A DNA stretch of 64,000 nucleotides from an uncultured Hyphomicrobiales bacterium (GTDB taxonomy: Bacteria; Pseudomonadota; Alphaproteobacteria; Rhizobiales; Beijerinckiaceae): positions 58,843 through 122,842 of the forward strand of contig CAIUWR010000040.1 of the NCBI GenBank assembly GCA_903902915.1. Direction: 5' to 3'. The position numbers were made by a program, and so were the translations under genes. Positions 18,008 through 26,795 of the stretch are shown in pieces; positions within the stretch are counted from its first letter, which is position 1; every line of letters begins with the position of its first letter. Below the pieces are notes generated by a model, which made no database searches, was not told the origin of the DNA, and saw only the letters and a list, made by a program, of their open reading frames with translations.

Positions 18008-18700
18008 TCAATCTTCCAGCGTGTCGATATACTTCAGGCCAGCTTTCGCCAGCGGTTCGCGCATCTTGTACATGTCGAGGCCCAGGATGCCGGAGGCCAG
18101 TTTGGCGATCTTGTCGGCTTCGTTGGCTTCGCGCGCTTCGCCAGCCTTTGCGACGGCTTCGGCGATCTTGCGCGGCACGACCACCACGCCGTCGTCATCG
18201 GCCACCACCACATCGCCGGGCTTCACGAGTTCGCCCGCGCAGACCACAGGAATGTTGACGCTGCCGAGCGTCGCCTTGACCGTGCCCTTGGCCGAGATGG
18301 CGCGCGACCAGACGGGGAAGCCCATGCGCTTCAGGCCGCGCACGTCGCGGCAGCCCGCGTCGATGATCAGGCCGACGACGCCGCGCGCCTTCAGCGAGGT
18401 CGCCAGCAATTCGCCGAACATGCCATCAGTGTTGTCGCAGGTGACGCCGACGACGAGGATGTCGCCCTTCTGGCACTGTTCCACCGCCACATGCAGCATC
18501 CAGTTGTCGCCGGGCTGGGCCAGCACGGTGACGGCTGTGCCAGCCACGGCGGCGTCGGCATAGATGGGGCGCATATAGGGCTTCATCAGGCCAAAGCGGC
18601 CCATGGCTTCGTGGGTGGTCGAAACGCCGAGATGGGCGAGGCGATCCACCACGCTCTGGTCGGCGCGCTCGATCTTCTGAACGACGACGGGATTGATCAT
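18008..18700 (-). CDS. 4-carboxy-4-hydroxy-2-oxoadipate aldolase / oxaloacetate decarboxylase (LigK/GalC-like)
   Basis: A class II pyruvate aldolase with the RraA fold that splits CHA into pyruvate and oxaloacetate at the end of protocatechuate 4,5-cleavage and gallate pathways. The 230-residue protein has the metal/substrate residues R118 and D119 in [10 protein letters not shown] and the conserved [12 protein letters not shown] helix. Its C-terminal tail matches CHA aldolases rather than the shorter RraA regulator. It is the last gene of a minus-strand run containing a PDC lactonase, and is separated from it by a palindromic repeat. Confidence 0.87.
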   Translation of the reverse strand: MINPVVVQKIERADQSVVDRLAHLGVSTTHEAMGRFGLMKPYMRPIYADAAVAGTAVTVLAQPGDNWMLHVAVEQCQKGDILVVGVTCDNTDGMFGELLATSLKARGVVGLIIDAGCRDVRGLKRMGFPVWSRAISAKGTVKATLGSVNIPVVCAGELVKPGDVVVADDDGVVVVPRKIAEAVAKAGEAREANEADKIAKLASGILGLDMYKMREPLAKAGLKYIDTLED

Positions 18701-18735
18701 GAGAGGTCTCCAATTTGAAAGTCCGGGGCCTCATA

Positions 18736-18878
18736 CCCTCCCCCCTGTGGGGAGGGTCGGCCGCGAAGCGGACGGGGTGGGGGTCGTGAGATGGTTGCCG
18801 TCTTCGCGCTTGGGTTGCGCTGCAAACGGAAAGATTGCGCGACCCCCACCCCTGCCCCTCCCCACAGGGGGGAGGGGA
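18736..18878. repeat. Paired palindromic intergenic repeat, copy B
   Basis: A long arm (18736-18786, inverted) and a short arm (18841-18878, direct) flank a spacer of about 54 bases. The arrangement is that of copy A in reverse orientation, with the GACCCCC ends inward and a partly similar spacer. It lies within the LigI-LigK operon, where the hairpins could reduce read-through or stabilise RNA. Confidence 0.75.
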
Positions 18879-18902
18879 ACGGCAGGCTCCGCGCGCGTCA
18901 CC

Positions 18903-19775
18903 TCAGAACTTGTAGAGCCGCGCCGGATTGTCGACGAGGATCTTGTGCTGCGCCGCCGGGTCATGGGCGAAGAGCGGGATGAGGTCCACCAGCTCGCCGT
19001 CGTTGGGCATCACGCTCACATTGGGATGCGGCCAGTCGGTGCCCCAGAGCACGCGGTCGGGAATGGCGTCCACCAGCTTGCTGGCGAAGGGCACGGCGTC
19101 GTGGAAGGGCTTGCCGACGGCGGAGGCGCGCTCGAAGCCGCAGCACTTCACCCAGCACTTCTCGTCATTGCGGGCGAGATCGAGCAGCGCTCTGAAGTTC
19201 GGCTGGTCGAGGCCCTTGCCCGCTTTCACGGTGCCCATGTGGTCGATCACATAGGACAGGGGAAGCTTGGTCAGGATGGGAGCGAATTCTGCGACCGTCT
19301 CGGGATCGAGATAGATCACCACATGCCAGCCGAAGGCCTTGATCTTGTCCACCACGCGGTAGAAGGCGCTCATGTCGGGCGTGCGGCCAAGGCGCTTCAG
19401 GAAGGTGAAGCGGCAGCCCATGATTCCACCGCGATTCAGCTCGTCGATCTGCGCCTCGGTGAAGCTGTCGTCGATATTGGCGATGCCCTTGTAGCGGCCT
19501 TCGCTCTGCGCGATCGCGTCGGTGACGACGCGGTTGTCGAGGCCGTGGCAGCTGGCGTTCACGATCACCGCGCGCTCGATGCCGATGGCCTCATGCAGCT
19601 TGCGGAAATCATCGAGGCCCGCGTCCGGGGGTATGTAGCTGCCGTCGTCGGAGTAAGGATACTGCGCGTCAGGCCCGAAGATATGGGTATGGGCGTCGCA
19701 GCTGAGCGGCGGCGCCTTGAAGGCGGGCGTCTTGGGATGCGGATCGGGGGCCTGGATGGTGGGTGTGCGGGTCAT
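18903..19775 (-). CDS. 2-pyrone-4,6-dicarboxylate lactonase-like amidohydrolase (LigI family)
   Basis: Opens the lactone of 2-pyrone-4,6-dicarboxylate to 4-oxalomesaconate in lignin-aromatic breakdown. The 290-residue protein has the amidohydrolase HxH (H29, H31 in CDAHTHIFG), the late catalytic aspartate D247 in WGTDWPHPN and the LigI-like YIDHMG-type block. The LigI group works without a metal in known cases. It sits 26 bases after the DUF1932 dehydrogenase, in one run with the CHA aldolase two steps later in the same pathway; the connecting hydratase (LigJ) is not here. Confidence 0.84.
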   Translation of the reverse strand: MTRTPTIQAPDPHPKTPAFKAPPLSCDAHTHIFGPDAQYPYSDDGSYIPPDAGLDDFRKLHEAIGIERAVIVNASCHGLDNRVVTDAIAQSEGRYKGIANIDDSFTEAQIDELNRGGIMGCRFTFLKRLGRTPDMSAFYRVVDKIKAFGWHVVIYLDPETVAEFAPILTKLPLSYVIDHMGTVKAGKGLDQPNFRALLDLARNDEKCWVKCCGFERASAVGKPFHDAVPFASKLVDAIPDRVLWGTDWPHPNVSVMPNDGELVDLIPLFAHDPAAQHKILVDNPARLYKF

Positions 19776-19801
19776 GGTCGTTTTCCTGTTGGGGGTTCGA
19801 A

Positions 19802-20623
19802 TTATTGTCCGGCCTTGCCGGCGCCTCGGTCCTGCGCGTCGGCGACGGCGCGGGCGAGGGAGCCGTCCAGGCCCAGATCATCGAGCATCATGCCGGCTTC
19901 GCGCATTTCGGCGGCGCGGCGAACGCCATGCTGGTTGACGCGCTGGGCCATATAGCGGGCGAGATCGGCGAAATCCGTGCCGGGGAAGCTGGCGTTGAGG
20001 CTGGCGAAGACTTCCTCCTGCACGTTCCACTGTTTGGAGGCCGCCGCGCAATCGACGATGAGGGCCTCGATGCCCTTGATCATGATGCTGCGGCAGAGCT
20101 TCATCGCGGAGGCGCGGCCCGGCTCGGTGGTGACGGCTTTCACATTCATGCTAAGCGCGTTGAGGATGGTGGAAGCCTCCTCCGCCGCAGGTCCGCCCGC
20201 CAGAATCGGCACTTTCAGGTCGGGGCCGGGCACGGGCGCCATGACGGCGCCTTCCACATAGCGGGCGCCGCAGGCGTTCACGAGTTCCGCCGCGCGGGTC
20301 TTGGTGCCGGGCGAGGCGGAGTTGATGTCGAAGAAGATCTGGCCGGGCTTCAGCCAGGTCGCGGCGTCTTCCGCCACGGCCAGCGCGGAGGAGGCGGTGA
20401 CGGCGGAGATCACGATATCGGCGCCGCTGGCGGCGGCTGCGGGATTGGCGGCGGGAATGACGCCAGCCGCTCGGGCCTTGTCCATCAGGCCAGCGGTTTC
20501 CGGCGCGTCGAATTTCAGGTCATAGGCGGTGACGCGCACGTCGCCGCGCGCGAGAAAGTCCCGGGCGAAAATCTGGCCGACTTCGCCAAAGCCGATGAGG
20601 GTGAGATTGACGCTGTTCTGCAC
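19802..20623 (-). CDS. NAD(P)-dependent dehydrogenase, 6PGDH-like with DUF1932
   Basis: A 273-residue beta-hydroxyacid dehydrogenase-like protein. The N-terminal Rossmann motif is LIGFGEVGQIFARD. A GPDLKVPILAGGP block follows, then a DUF1932 C-terminal domain (CRSIMIKGIEALIVDCAAA). The GTG at 20623 is used because GGGAG lies eight bases upstream and the Rossmann fold begins at once; the open frame upstream of it is not protein-like. Its place beside LigI- and LigK-like genes suggests a catabolic dehydrogenase. The substrate is unknown. Confidence 0.85.
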   Translation of the reverse strand: MQNSVNLTLIGFGEVGQIFARDFLARGDVRVTAYDLKFDAPETAGLMDKARAAGVIPAANPAAAASGADIVISAVTASSALAVAEDAATWLKPGQIFFDINSASPGTKTRAAELVNACGARYVEGAVMAPVPGPDLKVPILAGGPAAEEASTILNALSMNVKAVTTEPGRASAMKLCRSIMIKGIEALIVDCAAASKQWNVQEEVFASLNASFPGTDFADLARYMAQRVNQHGVRRAAEMREAGMMLDDLGLDGSLARAVADAQDRGAGKAGQ

Positions 20624-20703
20624 CGGAGAACTCCCTGTCAGCGACCCTTGAAAGGGCGCGTGGGGCTGTGTGCCGCTCCAAAGGTTTGAAGTCAACCGGC
20701 CGT

Positions 20704-21906
20704 TCAATCGCGGGCTCGCCCGCTCCACAGACCGGCGGCGGAACCGCTGAGCGTCAGGGCCAGAATCACGAAGACGCCAGCCGCTCCCGAGAAGGTGGCG
20801 ACCAGGCTCGCGCCCATGGGGATGACGATCTGTCCCAGTCGATTGCCCGTGAGGCGCAGCGACATGGCGGTGGCGCGCGCGCCAGTCGGGGCGAGATTCA
20901 CCACGCCCGACAGGGTGAGCGTCGCGGAGACGCCAAGCCCCATGCCCGCCACCACCATGGCTGGATAAATGGCCCACAGGGGCGCGGGCGAGGCGACCAC
21001 GAGAAAGGCCGCCGCTGGCGCCAGAATGGTGAGATAGGTCAGCCGCTCGCGCCCTATGAGATCGACCAGCGGCACATAGACCAGACGCGCAGTCATGGAG
21101 GACGCCGCCCGCACCGCCATGATCATGCCGATGGTGGCGACATCCAGATGGCGCTCGGCGCCCAGCAGCGGCAGATAGACCACGATCAGATCCAGCGCCG
21201 TGATGGTCATCACGCTCGCCATCACCCAGGCGAGCAGCCCGCGCAATTTCAAAAGTTCGAGAAGTCCCACGGGTGCGGCGGCTGCGGCTTTGGAGTCTTT
21301 CGGGGCGCCTGGCTTCAACAGGAACGAGGCGAGGACGGCGAGAAGCGAAACCGCCACCATGAGGCCGAACAGCAGGCCGATGGGCGGCAGGCGCGCGTCC
21401 CCGGCGATCCAGCCCACCAGCAGCGGTCCGAAGCCCTGGCCGGTGGCGATGGCGACCATGTGATAGCCGAAGACCGCGTCGCGGCCGCGCAGGGTCTTGC
21501 CCGCGCGGATGGAGACCATCTGGTGTCCGCCCATGCAGCAGATCTGGCCGACCCCCAGCATGGCGGTGGCGATGAAAAGGCTGACGATCCCCGGCGTCGA
21601 GAGCCAGAAGATCAGCGCCGACAGCACGAGGCAGGCGGAGCCCACGCGGATGGTCAGGTTGTCATGGCCACGGTCGTTCACCCGTCCCAGCGGCACCGCG
21701 ATGAAAATGGGGATCACCGAGAAAGCGGACGAGACGACGCCAACCCAGAAGAAGGACAGGCCAAGATCCAGCATGGCGTAGGAGGCCGTCACGCGGGCGA
21801 GGATCACCACCACGTAAACGAGCACCGTATGCACGAACAGCGACGCGAAAAGCCGCAGATCAATTTCGCTCAGGATCGAGCCATGGGCCTGCTGCGGCTC
21901 GCTCAT
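20704..21906 (-). CDS. Major facilitator superfamily transporter
   Basis: A 400-residue protein with about 12 membrane segments. The loop after segment 2 has the MFS-type GRVNDRG, and the middle has a charged cytoplasmic stretch (KPGAPKDSK). Probably imports the substrate of this catabolic operon; direction and substrate are inference. Its start overlaps the glycerate kinase stop by four bases, which ties it firmly into the operon. Confidence 0.87.
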   Translation of the reverse strand: MSEPQQAHGSILSEIDLRLFASLFVHTVLVYVVVILARVTASYAMLDLGLSFFWVGVVSSAFSVIPIFIAVPLGRVNDRGHDNLTIRVGSACLVLSALIFWLSTPGIVSLFIATAMLGVGQICCMGGHQMVSIRAGKTLRGRDAVFGYHMVAIATGQGFGPLLVGWIAGDARLPPIGLLFGLMVAVSLLAVLASFLLKPGAPKDSKAAAAAPVGLLELLKLRGLLAWVMASVMTITALDLIVVYLPLLGAERHLDVATIGMIMAVRAASSMTARLVYVPLVDLIGRERLTYLTILAPAAAFLVVASPAPLWAIYPAMVVAGMGLGVSATLTLSGVVNLAPTGARATAMSLRLTGNRLGQIVIPMGASLVATFSGAAGVFVILALTLSGSAAGLWSGRARD

Positions 21907-23168
21907 GGGATATAGATCGCGCGAAAGTCGTTCACATTGGTCCTTGTGGGGCCAGTGACGACCTGATCGCCCAATGCAGCGAAGAAAGTATGGGCGTCGT
22001 TGCGTGCGAGGGCGGCGTGAGGGCTGAGGCCCAGATCATGGGCGCGTTGCAGCGTTTCAGGGCCGATGACCGCGCCCGCCACCTCCTGCGCCCCATCGAC
22101 GCCATCCGTATCGCCCGCCAGCGCGAAGACGCCGGACTTGCCGTTGAGGGCGATGGCGAGCGACAGCAAAAATTCCACATTGCGACCGCCTCGCCCATCG
22201 CCGCGCAGGGTGACGGTGCATTCGCCCCCGCTCAGCAGCACGCAGGGGCGCGGCGCGGGCTCGCCATGGTCGGCGACGCTGCGCGCCAGCCCGGCCATCA
22301 CCTTGCCGACGTCGCGCGCCTCGCCCTCGATGGCGTCGCCCAGCAGCACGGGGGCGACCCCCGCCGCGCGCGCCGCCTCAGCCGCCGCCAGCAGAGCCAT
22401 GCGGGGCGTCGCCACGAGGCGGATTTCGTGGCCCGCCAGCCTTGGATCATCCGGCTTCACGCTCTCCCCGCGTCCGCTTTCCAGCAGCGCGCGGGCGGCT
22501 GCGGGCAGTTGCAGCCCATGGCGTTCGGCGATGGCCAGCGCCTCCGCGCAAGTGGTGGGATCGCCCGCCGTGGGGCCGGAGGCGATGTCTTCCAGCGTGT
22601 CGCCCGGCACATCCGAAATCACCAGCGTCAACACGCGGGCGGGATGGCAGGCGACCGCCAGGCGCCCGCCCTTGATGGCCGACAAGTGGCGGCGGATCAC
22701 GTTCATGTCGGAGATGGGCGCGCCGCTCGCCAGCAGCGCCTTGTTGATGGCCTGCTTGTCCTCCAGCGTCAGCCCCTCGCCCGGCAGACACAGCAGCGAC
22801 GAGCCGCCCCCTGACAGAAGGCAGAGCACAAGATCGTTCGGGGTGAGCCCCCGCACCGCCTCCAGCAGGCGCTGCGCCGCGCGCAGGCTGTTGGCGTCCG
22901 GGGTGGGATGGGCGGCCTCGATGATCTCGATGCGCTGGCAGGGCGCGCCATAGCCGTAGCGCGTCACCACCACGCCGCTGAGCTGTCCCGGCCAGTGGTC
23001 CTCGACGGCCTTGGCCATGCTGGCCGCGCCCTTGCCTGCGCCAATGACGATCAACCGTCCCTTGGGGGGCTGCGGCAGATGCGGCGGCAGGCACAGGTCC
23101 GGCTGCGCGGAAGCGATGGCCTGAGCGAAAAGCTCCCGCAGGAAGATCGCCGCATCCAGATCCGCCAT
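21903..23168 (-). CDS. Glycerate 2-kinase (GckA/TtuD, MOFRL family)
   Basis: Phosphorylates D-glycerate to 2-phosphoglycerate, feeding glyoxylate- or tartrate-derived carbon into glycolysis. The 421-residue protein shows GAGKGAASMAKAVED near residue 45, LVLCLLSGGGSSLL near residue 115, KNVIRRHLS-type sequence and the C-terminal MOFRL domain (GDTDGVDG, GPTRTNVNDFRAIYI). Older annotations call this family hydroxypyruvate reductase. It overlaps the MFS gene by four bases and is one base from the deacetylase-like gene upstream. Confidence 0.9.
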   Translation of the reverse strand: MADLDAAIFLRELFAQAIASAQPDLCLPPHLPQPPKGRLIVIGAGKGAASMAKAVEDHWPGQLSGVVVTRYGYGAPCQRIEIIEAAHPTPDANSLRAAQRLLEAVRGLTPNDLVLCLLSGGGSSLLCLPGEGLTLEDKQAINKALLASGAPISDMNVIRRHLSAIKGGRLAVACHPARVLTLVISDVPGDTLEDIASGPTAGDPTTCAEALAIAERHGLQLPAAARALLESGRGESVKPDDPRLAGHEIRLVATPRMALLAAAEAARAAGVAPVLLGDAIEGEARDVGKVMAGLARSVADHGEPAPRPCVLLSGGECTVTLRGDGRGGRNVEFLLSLAIALNGKSGVFALAGDTDGVDGAQEVAGAVIGPETLQRAHDLGLSPHAALARNDAHTFFAALGDQVVTGPTRTNVNDFRAIYIP

Positions 23169-23169
23169 G

Positions 23170-24009
23170 TCAGGTCTGCGCCTGATAGGCTTTGATGATC
23201 TCCTCGCCCGTGGCGAACCAGACCTTGTCGTGCCCGGCGATATAGCTCAGCGCCTCGTCGAGATATTTGATGCGATGGGCCGCGCCGATCAGGAAGGGAT
23301 GCAGCGCTATGCCCATCACCCGCCCATTGGTTGCGCCCTCCGCATAGAGCACATCGAACGAGTCGCAGATGCGGCGCTTGAAATCGTCGATGCTGATGCT
23401 GGGATTGTTGAACAGGGGCATGTCGTTCAGCTCGATCGAATAGGGGATCGAGTAGAGGCCGTTGTTGAAGCGGTAGGGCAGATCGTCATTGACCCAATCG
23501 GCGACATATTCGACGCCGCATTCTTTCAGCAGATCGGGCGTGTTGAAGGTCTCGGTCAGGCCCGGTCCCAGCCAGCCGCGCATCTTGCGGCCCCAATCTT
23601 CGATGATCTTGCGCGTGTCGAGGATCAGCTTGCGCTCAGCGTCCATGTCGAGGCCCGACATGATGCGCGAATTGGTGAGGCCATGGCCCATCAATTCCCA
23701 GTCGAGATCAATCATCGCCTGCATGATGCGCGGATAATAAACGCCGATCTCGGCGTTGAGCGCCACCGTGCCGCGGATCTTGTGCTTGGTCAGCACATCC
23801 ATCAGCCGCCACAGGCCCACGCGATTGCCATAGTCGCGACGCGAATAGTTGCGCACGTCCGGCGCCGGGCTGCCGATCTCCAGATGGAAATGCTCCACAT
23901 TGGGGATCACCCAGACGGCGACGCGGGCGCCGTTCGGCCAGGTGATTTTCGGCGCGTCGGGAATCGCGCGGAAGGGAAACAGGCCGAAGGGGTCGTGCGG
24001 CTGGCTCAT
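23170..24009 (-). CDS. Polysaccharide deacetylase-family hydrolase (PuuE/allantoinase-like clade)
   Basis: A 279-residue NodB-fold protein. The start (ITWPNGARVAVWVIPNVEHFHL) and the blocks RDYGNRVGLWRLMDVLTKHKIRGT and ELMGHGLTNS resemble the cytosolic PuuE-type branch, whose members hydrolyse cyclic amides such as allantoin, more than cell-wall chitin deacetylases. There is no signal peptide, which fits a cytosolic catabolic role. The true substrate is unknown. Gaps to both neighbours are ten bases or less. Confidence 0.82.
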   Translation of the reverse strand: MSQPHDPFGLFPFRAIPDAPKITWPNGARVAVWVIPNVEHFHLEIGSPAPDVRNYSRRDYGNRVGLWRLMDVLTKHKIRGTVALNAEIGVYYPRIMQAMIDLDWELMGHGLTNSRIMSGLDMDAERKLILDTRKIIEDWGRKMRGWLGPGLTETFNTPDLLKECGVEYVADWVNDDLPYRFNNGLYSIPYSIELNDMPLFNNPSISIDDFKRRICDSFDVLYAEGATNGRVMGIALHPFLIGAAHRIKYLDEALSYIAGHDKVWFATGEEIIKAYQAQT

Positions 24010-24018
24010 GGTCGGCCC

Positions 24019-24708
24019 CTATTCCGCCGCCGCGCGGGCGGCCCCCGCGACCATGGTCTGCGCCTGCTCCAGCGAAATCACCGAAGCATATTTGGCGTTC
24101 ATGTCGAACAGATTGGCTGCATGGGCGAATTGCGAACGGTCGAAGCAGCATTCATCGACCACGAAAGTCTTGAAGCCATGGGAGAAGCCATCCACCACCG
24201 AGGCGCGCACGCAGCCCGAGGTGGAGACGCCGCAGACCACCAGCGTATCGACGCCTGACTTGATGAGATAGGCGGGCAGCGGCGTCTGGAAAAAGGCTGA
24301 GGCCTTGGTCTTGGCCAGCACCCAGTCCTGCGCGCGGGGCGCGATGGTCGTCGGGAAATCGTTGAAGCCGGGAGCTGGCGCGCCGGTGCGCTTGCCCTTG
24401 GTGGCCTTGCCGGTGAAGGGCCCGCTCGCCAGATCGCTGAGGGAATAGACGATGGGCAGATTCGCTGCGCGGAACGTGGCGATAAGTTGCGCAATCTTCG
24501 GCATGGCCGCCCAGGCGGCGGGGCCGCAGGCGGTGGAATATTGGGCCACGGCCTCGTCGAGGCTCAGGCCCTGCGAGCCGCAAAAGCCCATGGTCACGTC
24601 CACCACGATCAGCGCGCTGCGGGCGCCGGGGGTCAGATCGCCCAGGAACCCGGCCTTCTCGTAGAGACGGCGTTCGGATTCGGGAATCAGCTGCATCCAG
24701 TCTCTCAT
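24019..24708 (-). CDS. Isochorismatase-family cysteine hydrolase
   Basis: A 229-residue amidohydrolase of the isochorismatase/N-carbamoylsarcosine amidase fold. The catalytic triad is visible as D37 in VVDVTMGF, K133 in LAKTKASAF and C166 in GVSTSGCVRAS, preceded by the usual cis-peptide valine-serine. Relatives split N-carbamoylsarcosine, maleamate or ureidoacrylate. The ATG at 24708 has GGAGG six bases upstream. First gene of the seven-gene minus-strand catabolic run. Confidence 0.88.
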   Translation of the reverse strand: MRDWMQLIPESERRLYEKAGFLGDLTPGARSALIVVDVTMGFCGSQGLSLDEAVAQYSTACGPAAWAAMPKIAQLIATFRAANLPIVYSLSDLASGPFTGKATKGKRTGAPAPGFNDFPTTIAPRAQDWVLAKTKASAFFQTPLPAYLIKSGVDTLVVCGVSTSGCVRASVVDGFSHGFKTFVVDECCFDRSQFAHAANLFDMNAKYASVISLEQAQTMVAGAARAAAE

Positions 24709-24979
24709 GCGAACCTCCAAGCCTTTGCGCGATCCTAAAGCGTCCCGGGTTGAAAGGTAAACAACGCCGGCTCCGCTTCAGGGCGAGAAAATGATCGTCG
24801 AGGAAAGCAAGGAGCTCGCCATCACAGGTCAGGTCGAGATGCGAGTTCGGATAGGAACTTGATTTTTCGGACGTAATACACCGTTTGGTAACTTTGATTG
24901 CCTATTTTGTCATCAACATTTCAATTACCCGGCGGGGTGCGCTGTGCTGCACGAATGCGAAATAGCCGAGCGGCGGGAC

Positions 24980-25345
24980 ATGGCCCTGTGGTGTTTCCCG
25001 ATCATCACCGACCTTTGCATGGAGACGTATGGAGCGGCCATCGGCGGCCGTCATCCGTCCCTGAAAATCATTTCCTTCACCCATAGCCGCCTTTGGCAGG
25101 CGCTGATTCTGGACGATCCAGCCGCCGCGCGCAAAACGCGGGGCGATTTGACCGAGACCGCCCAGACGATGGGCCTTTCCCCCGATCAGGTCTGCGATCT
25201 CGACGATCTGCTGCTGAACGAGCTGATGGACGTGGTGACCCAGCGGTTCCATCGCTCGCCCGTCAAGGCGTCGGTGTGCGGCCACATCCTGCTGCATATC
25301 GCCAAAAATCTGGCCTATACGCCCAAGGTGCTGGCGGTGGCCTGA
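24980..25345 (+). CDS. Hypothetical protein
   Basis: About 121 residues, not recognised. It contains several helix-like stretches (ALWCFPIITDLCMETYGAAIGG; DLDDLLLNELMDVVTQRFHR; ASVCGHILLHIAKNLAY) and three cysteines, with no signal peptide or clear membrane segment. The frame is open from a GTG at 24944, so the start is uncertain. GC content and codon use look like the neighbours. It precedes the RecD-like helicase gene by 70 bases. Confidence 0.5.
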   Translation: MALWCFPIITDLCMETYGAAIGGRHPSLKIISFTHSRLWQALILDDPAAARKTRGDLTETAQTMGLSPDQVCDLDDLLLNELMDVVTQRFHRSPVKASVCGHILLHIAKNLAYTPKVLAVA

Positions 25346-25415
25346 TGGGTCCGTTGCCTCTGCTGGCGGCCTATGTCACAGACAGCAGTCTCAACCCTTC
25401 AGGATTCCTCTCGCC

Positions 25416-26504
25416 ATGGCTTGGTCGCCCCAGCAGGACAAGGCGCTGGCCGATGTTTCGGCCTGGCTCAAGCGCGGCAAGCCGCAGGTGTTCCGCCTGT
25501 TCGGCTTCGCGGGCACGGGCAAGACCACGCTGGCGCGCCATCTGGCCGAGGATATCGACGGCGAAGTCTGTTTCGGCGCCTTCACCGGCAAGGCGGCTTT
25601 GGTTATGCGCTCCAAGGGCTGCAAGGACGCGCGCACCATCCACAGCCTGATCTATCGCCCCAAGGACATTGATTCGGAGGAGCCGAGCTTCGTCATCAAC
25701 GACGAGAGCCCCGCTCAATCGGCGAGCCTCATCGTCATCGACGAATGTTCCATGGTGGACGAAGAGCTGGGGCGCGACCTTCTGTCGTTCGGCAAGCCGG
25801 TGCTGGTGCTGGGCGATCCTGCGCAGTTGCCCCCCGTGAAGGGCGGCGGCTTCTTCACCGAGGTCGAGCCCGACGTGATGCTGACCGAAGTGCATCGTCA
25901 GGCGGCGGACAACCCGATCGTGCGCATGTCCATGATCGTGCGCGAGGGCGGGCGGCTGGATTATGGCGATTGGGGCGATTGCCGCATCATCCCGCGCCGC
26001 GACATCGATTCCGCCGCGGTGACCGGCGCCGATCAGGTGCTGGTGGGCATGAACCGCACCCGCAAGAACTTCAACCGGCGCATGCGCGAACTCTTCGGCT
26101 ACACCCAGACGACGCCCGAGGCGGGCGACAAACTCGTCTGCCTCAAGAACGACCGCACCAAGGGCCTGCTCAACGGCAGCCTGTGGAAAGTGAAGACGGT
26201 CTCGCCCATGCGCGCCAAGAAGCTGCGCATGAGCCTGACGCCTGACGACGATCCCAATCGCAAGGCGGTGCGGGTGGGCGTCATCCCCGCCTTTTTCGAA
26301 AGCGACGACGAGATTCCCTACGCCCTGCGCCGGGATTCCGACGAGTTCGATTTCGGCTATGCGCTCACCGTGCACAAATCGCAGGGGTCGCAGTGGGACA
26401 ATGTGGTGCTGTTCGACGAGAGCGGCGCCTTCCGCGAGCATCGCAACCGTTGGCTCTACACCGGCATCACGAGAGCGGCTGAAAAACTCACCATCGTGAA
26501 ATAG
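25416..26504 (+). CDS. RecD-like ATP-dependent DNA helicase (short form)
   Basis: A 362-residue SF1 helicase. Visible motifs are Walker A GFAGTGKTT (near residue 30), motif Ia FTGKAA, Walker B VIDECSMVD, motif III GDPAQLPPV and VHRQA, and the C-terminal UvrD-C-like DFGYALTVHKSQGSQWDNV with YTGITRAAEKL. It lacks the long N-terminal region of RecD2, and no recB/recC lies nearby. This stand-alone form is common in alphaproteobacteria; the role in repair or phage defence is not established. Confidence 0.88.
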   Translation: MAWSPQQDKALADVSAWLKRGKPQVFRLFGFAGTGKTTLARHLAEDIDGEVCFGAFTGKAALVMRSKGCKDARTIHSLIYRPKDIDSEEPSFVINDESPAQSASLIVIDECSMVDEELGRDLLSFGKPVLVLGDPAQLPPVKGGGFFTEVEPDVMLTEVHRQAADNPIVRMSMIVREGGRLDYGDWGDCRIIPRRDIDSAAVTGADQVLVGMNRTRKNFNRRMRELFGYTQTTPEAGDKLVCLKNDRTKGLLNGSLWKVKTVSPMRAKKLRMSLTPDDDPNRKAVRVGVIPAFFESDDEIPYALRRDSDEFDFGYALTVHKSQGSQWDNVVLFDESGAFREHRNRWLYTGITRAAEKLTIVK

Positions 26505-26795
26505 GCGTCGAGCGGTTGGTCGAGTCTCGTCTCGTAGTCCTGCGCGACCGTCTTCATCGGCCGGTTTTTCGGGCCTTTGCGGGCGGTGGTTCGGCTGGCG
26601 GCGGCGCGGCGCAGATGCCTCGCCTCGCGTTTCAGGCGGCGCACTGGCTATCCGCCTTCGTCTGGGCGCGACCGCATCGGGGCCGGGCGCCTTCGGGGTC
26701 GGCTGGATGAAAGGACTGGTTTGGTTGAAGCCCCCTTGCGCGCATTGCGCCTGCCGTGGTGAAACAGGCACCTGAGTTTTCGGGAGGCGAAAGAC

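Noticed and set aside
26505..26795. Small frames on both strands between the helicase and the molybdopterin subunit
   Set aside because: None has a convincing start, ribosome-binding site or known family; the gap is treated as non-coding.
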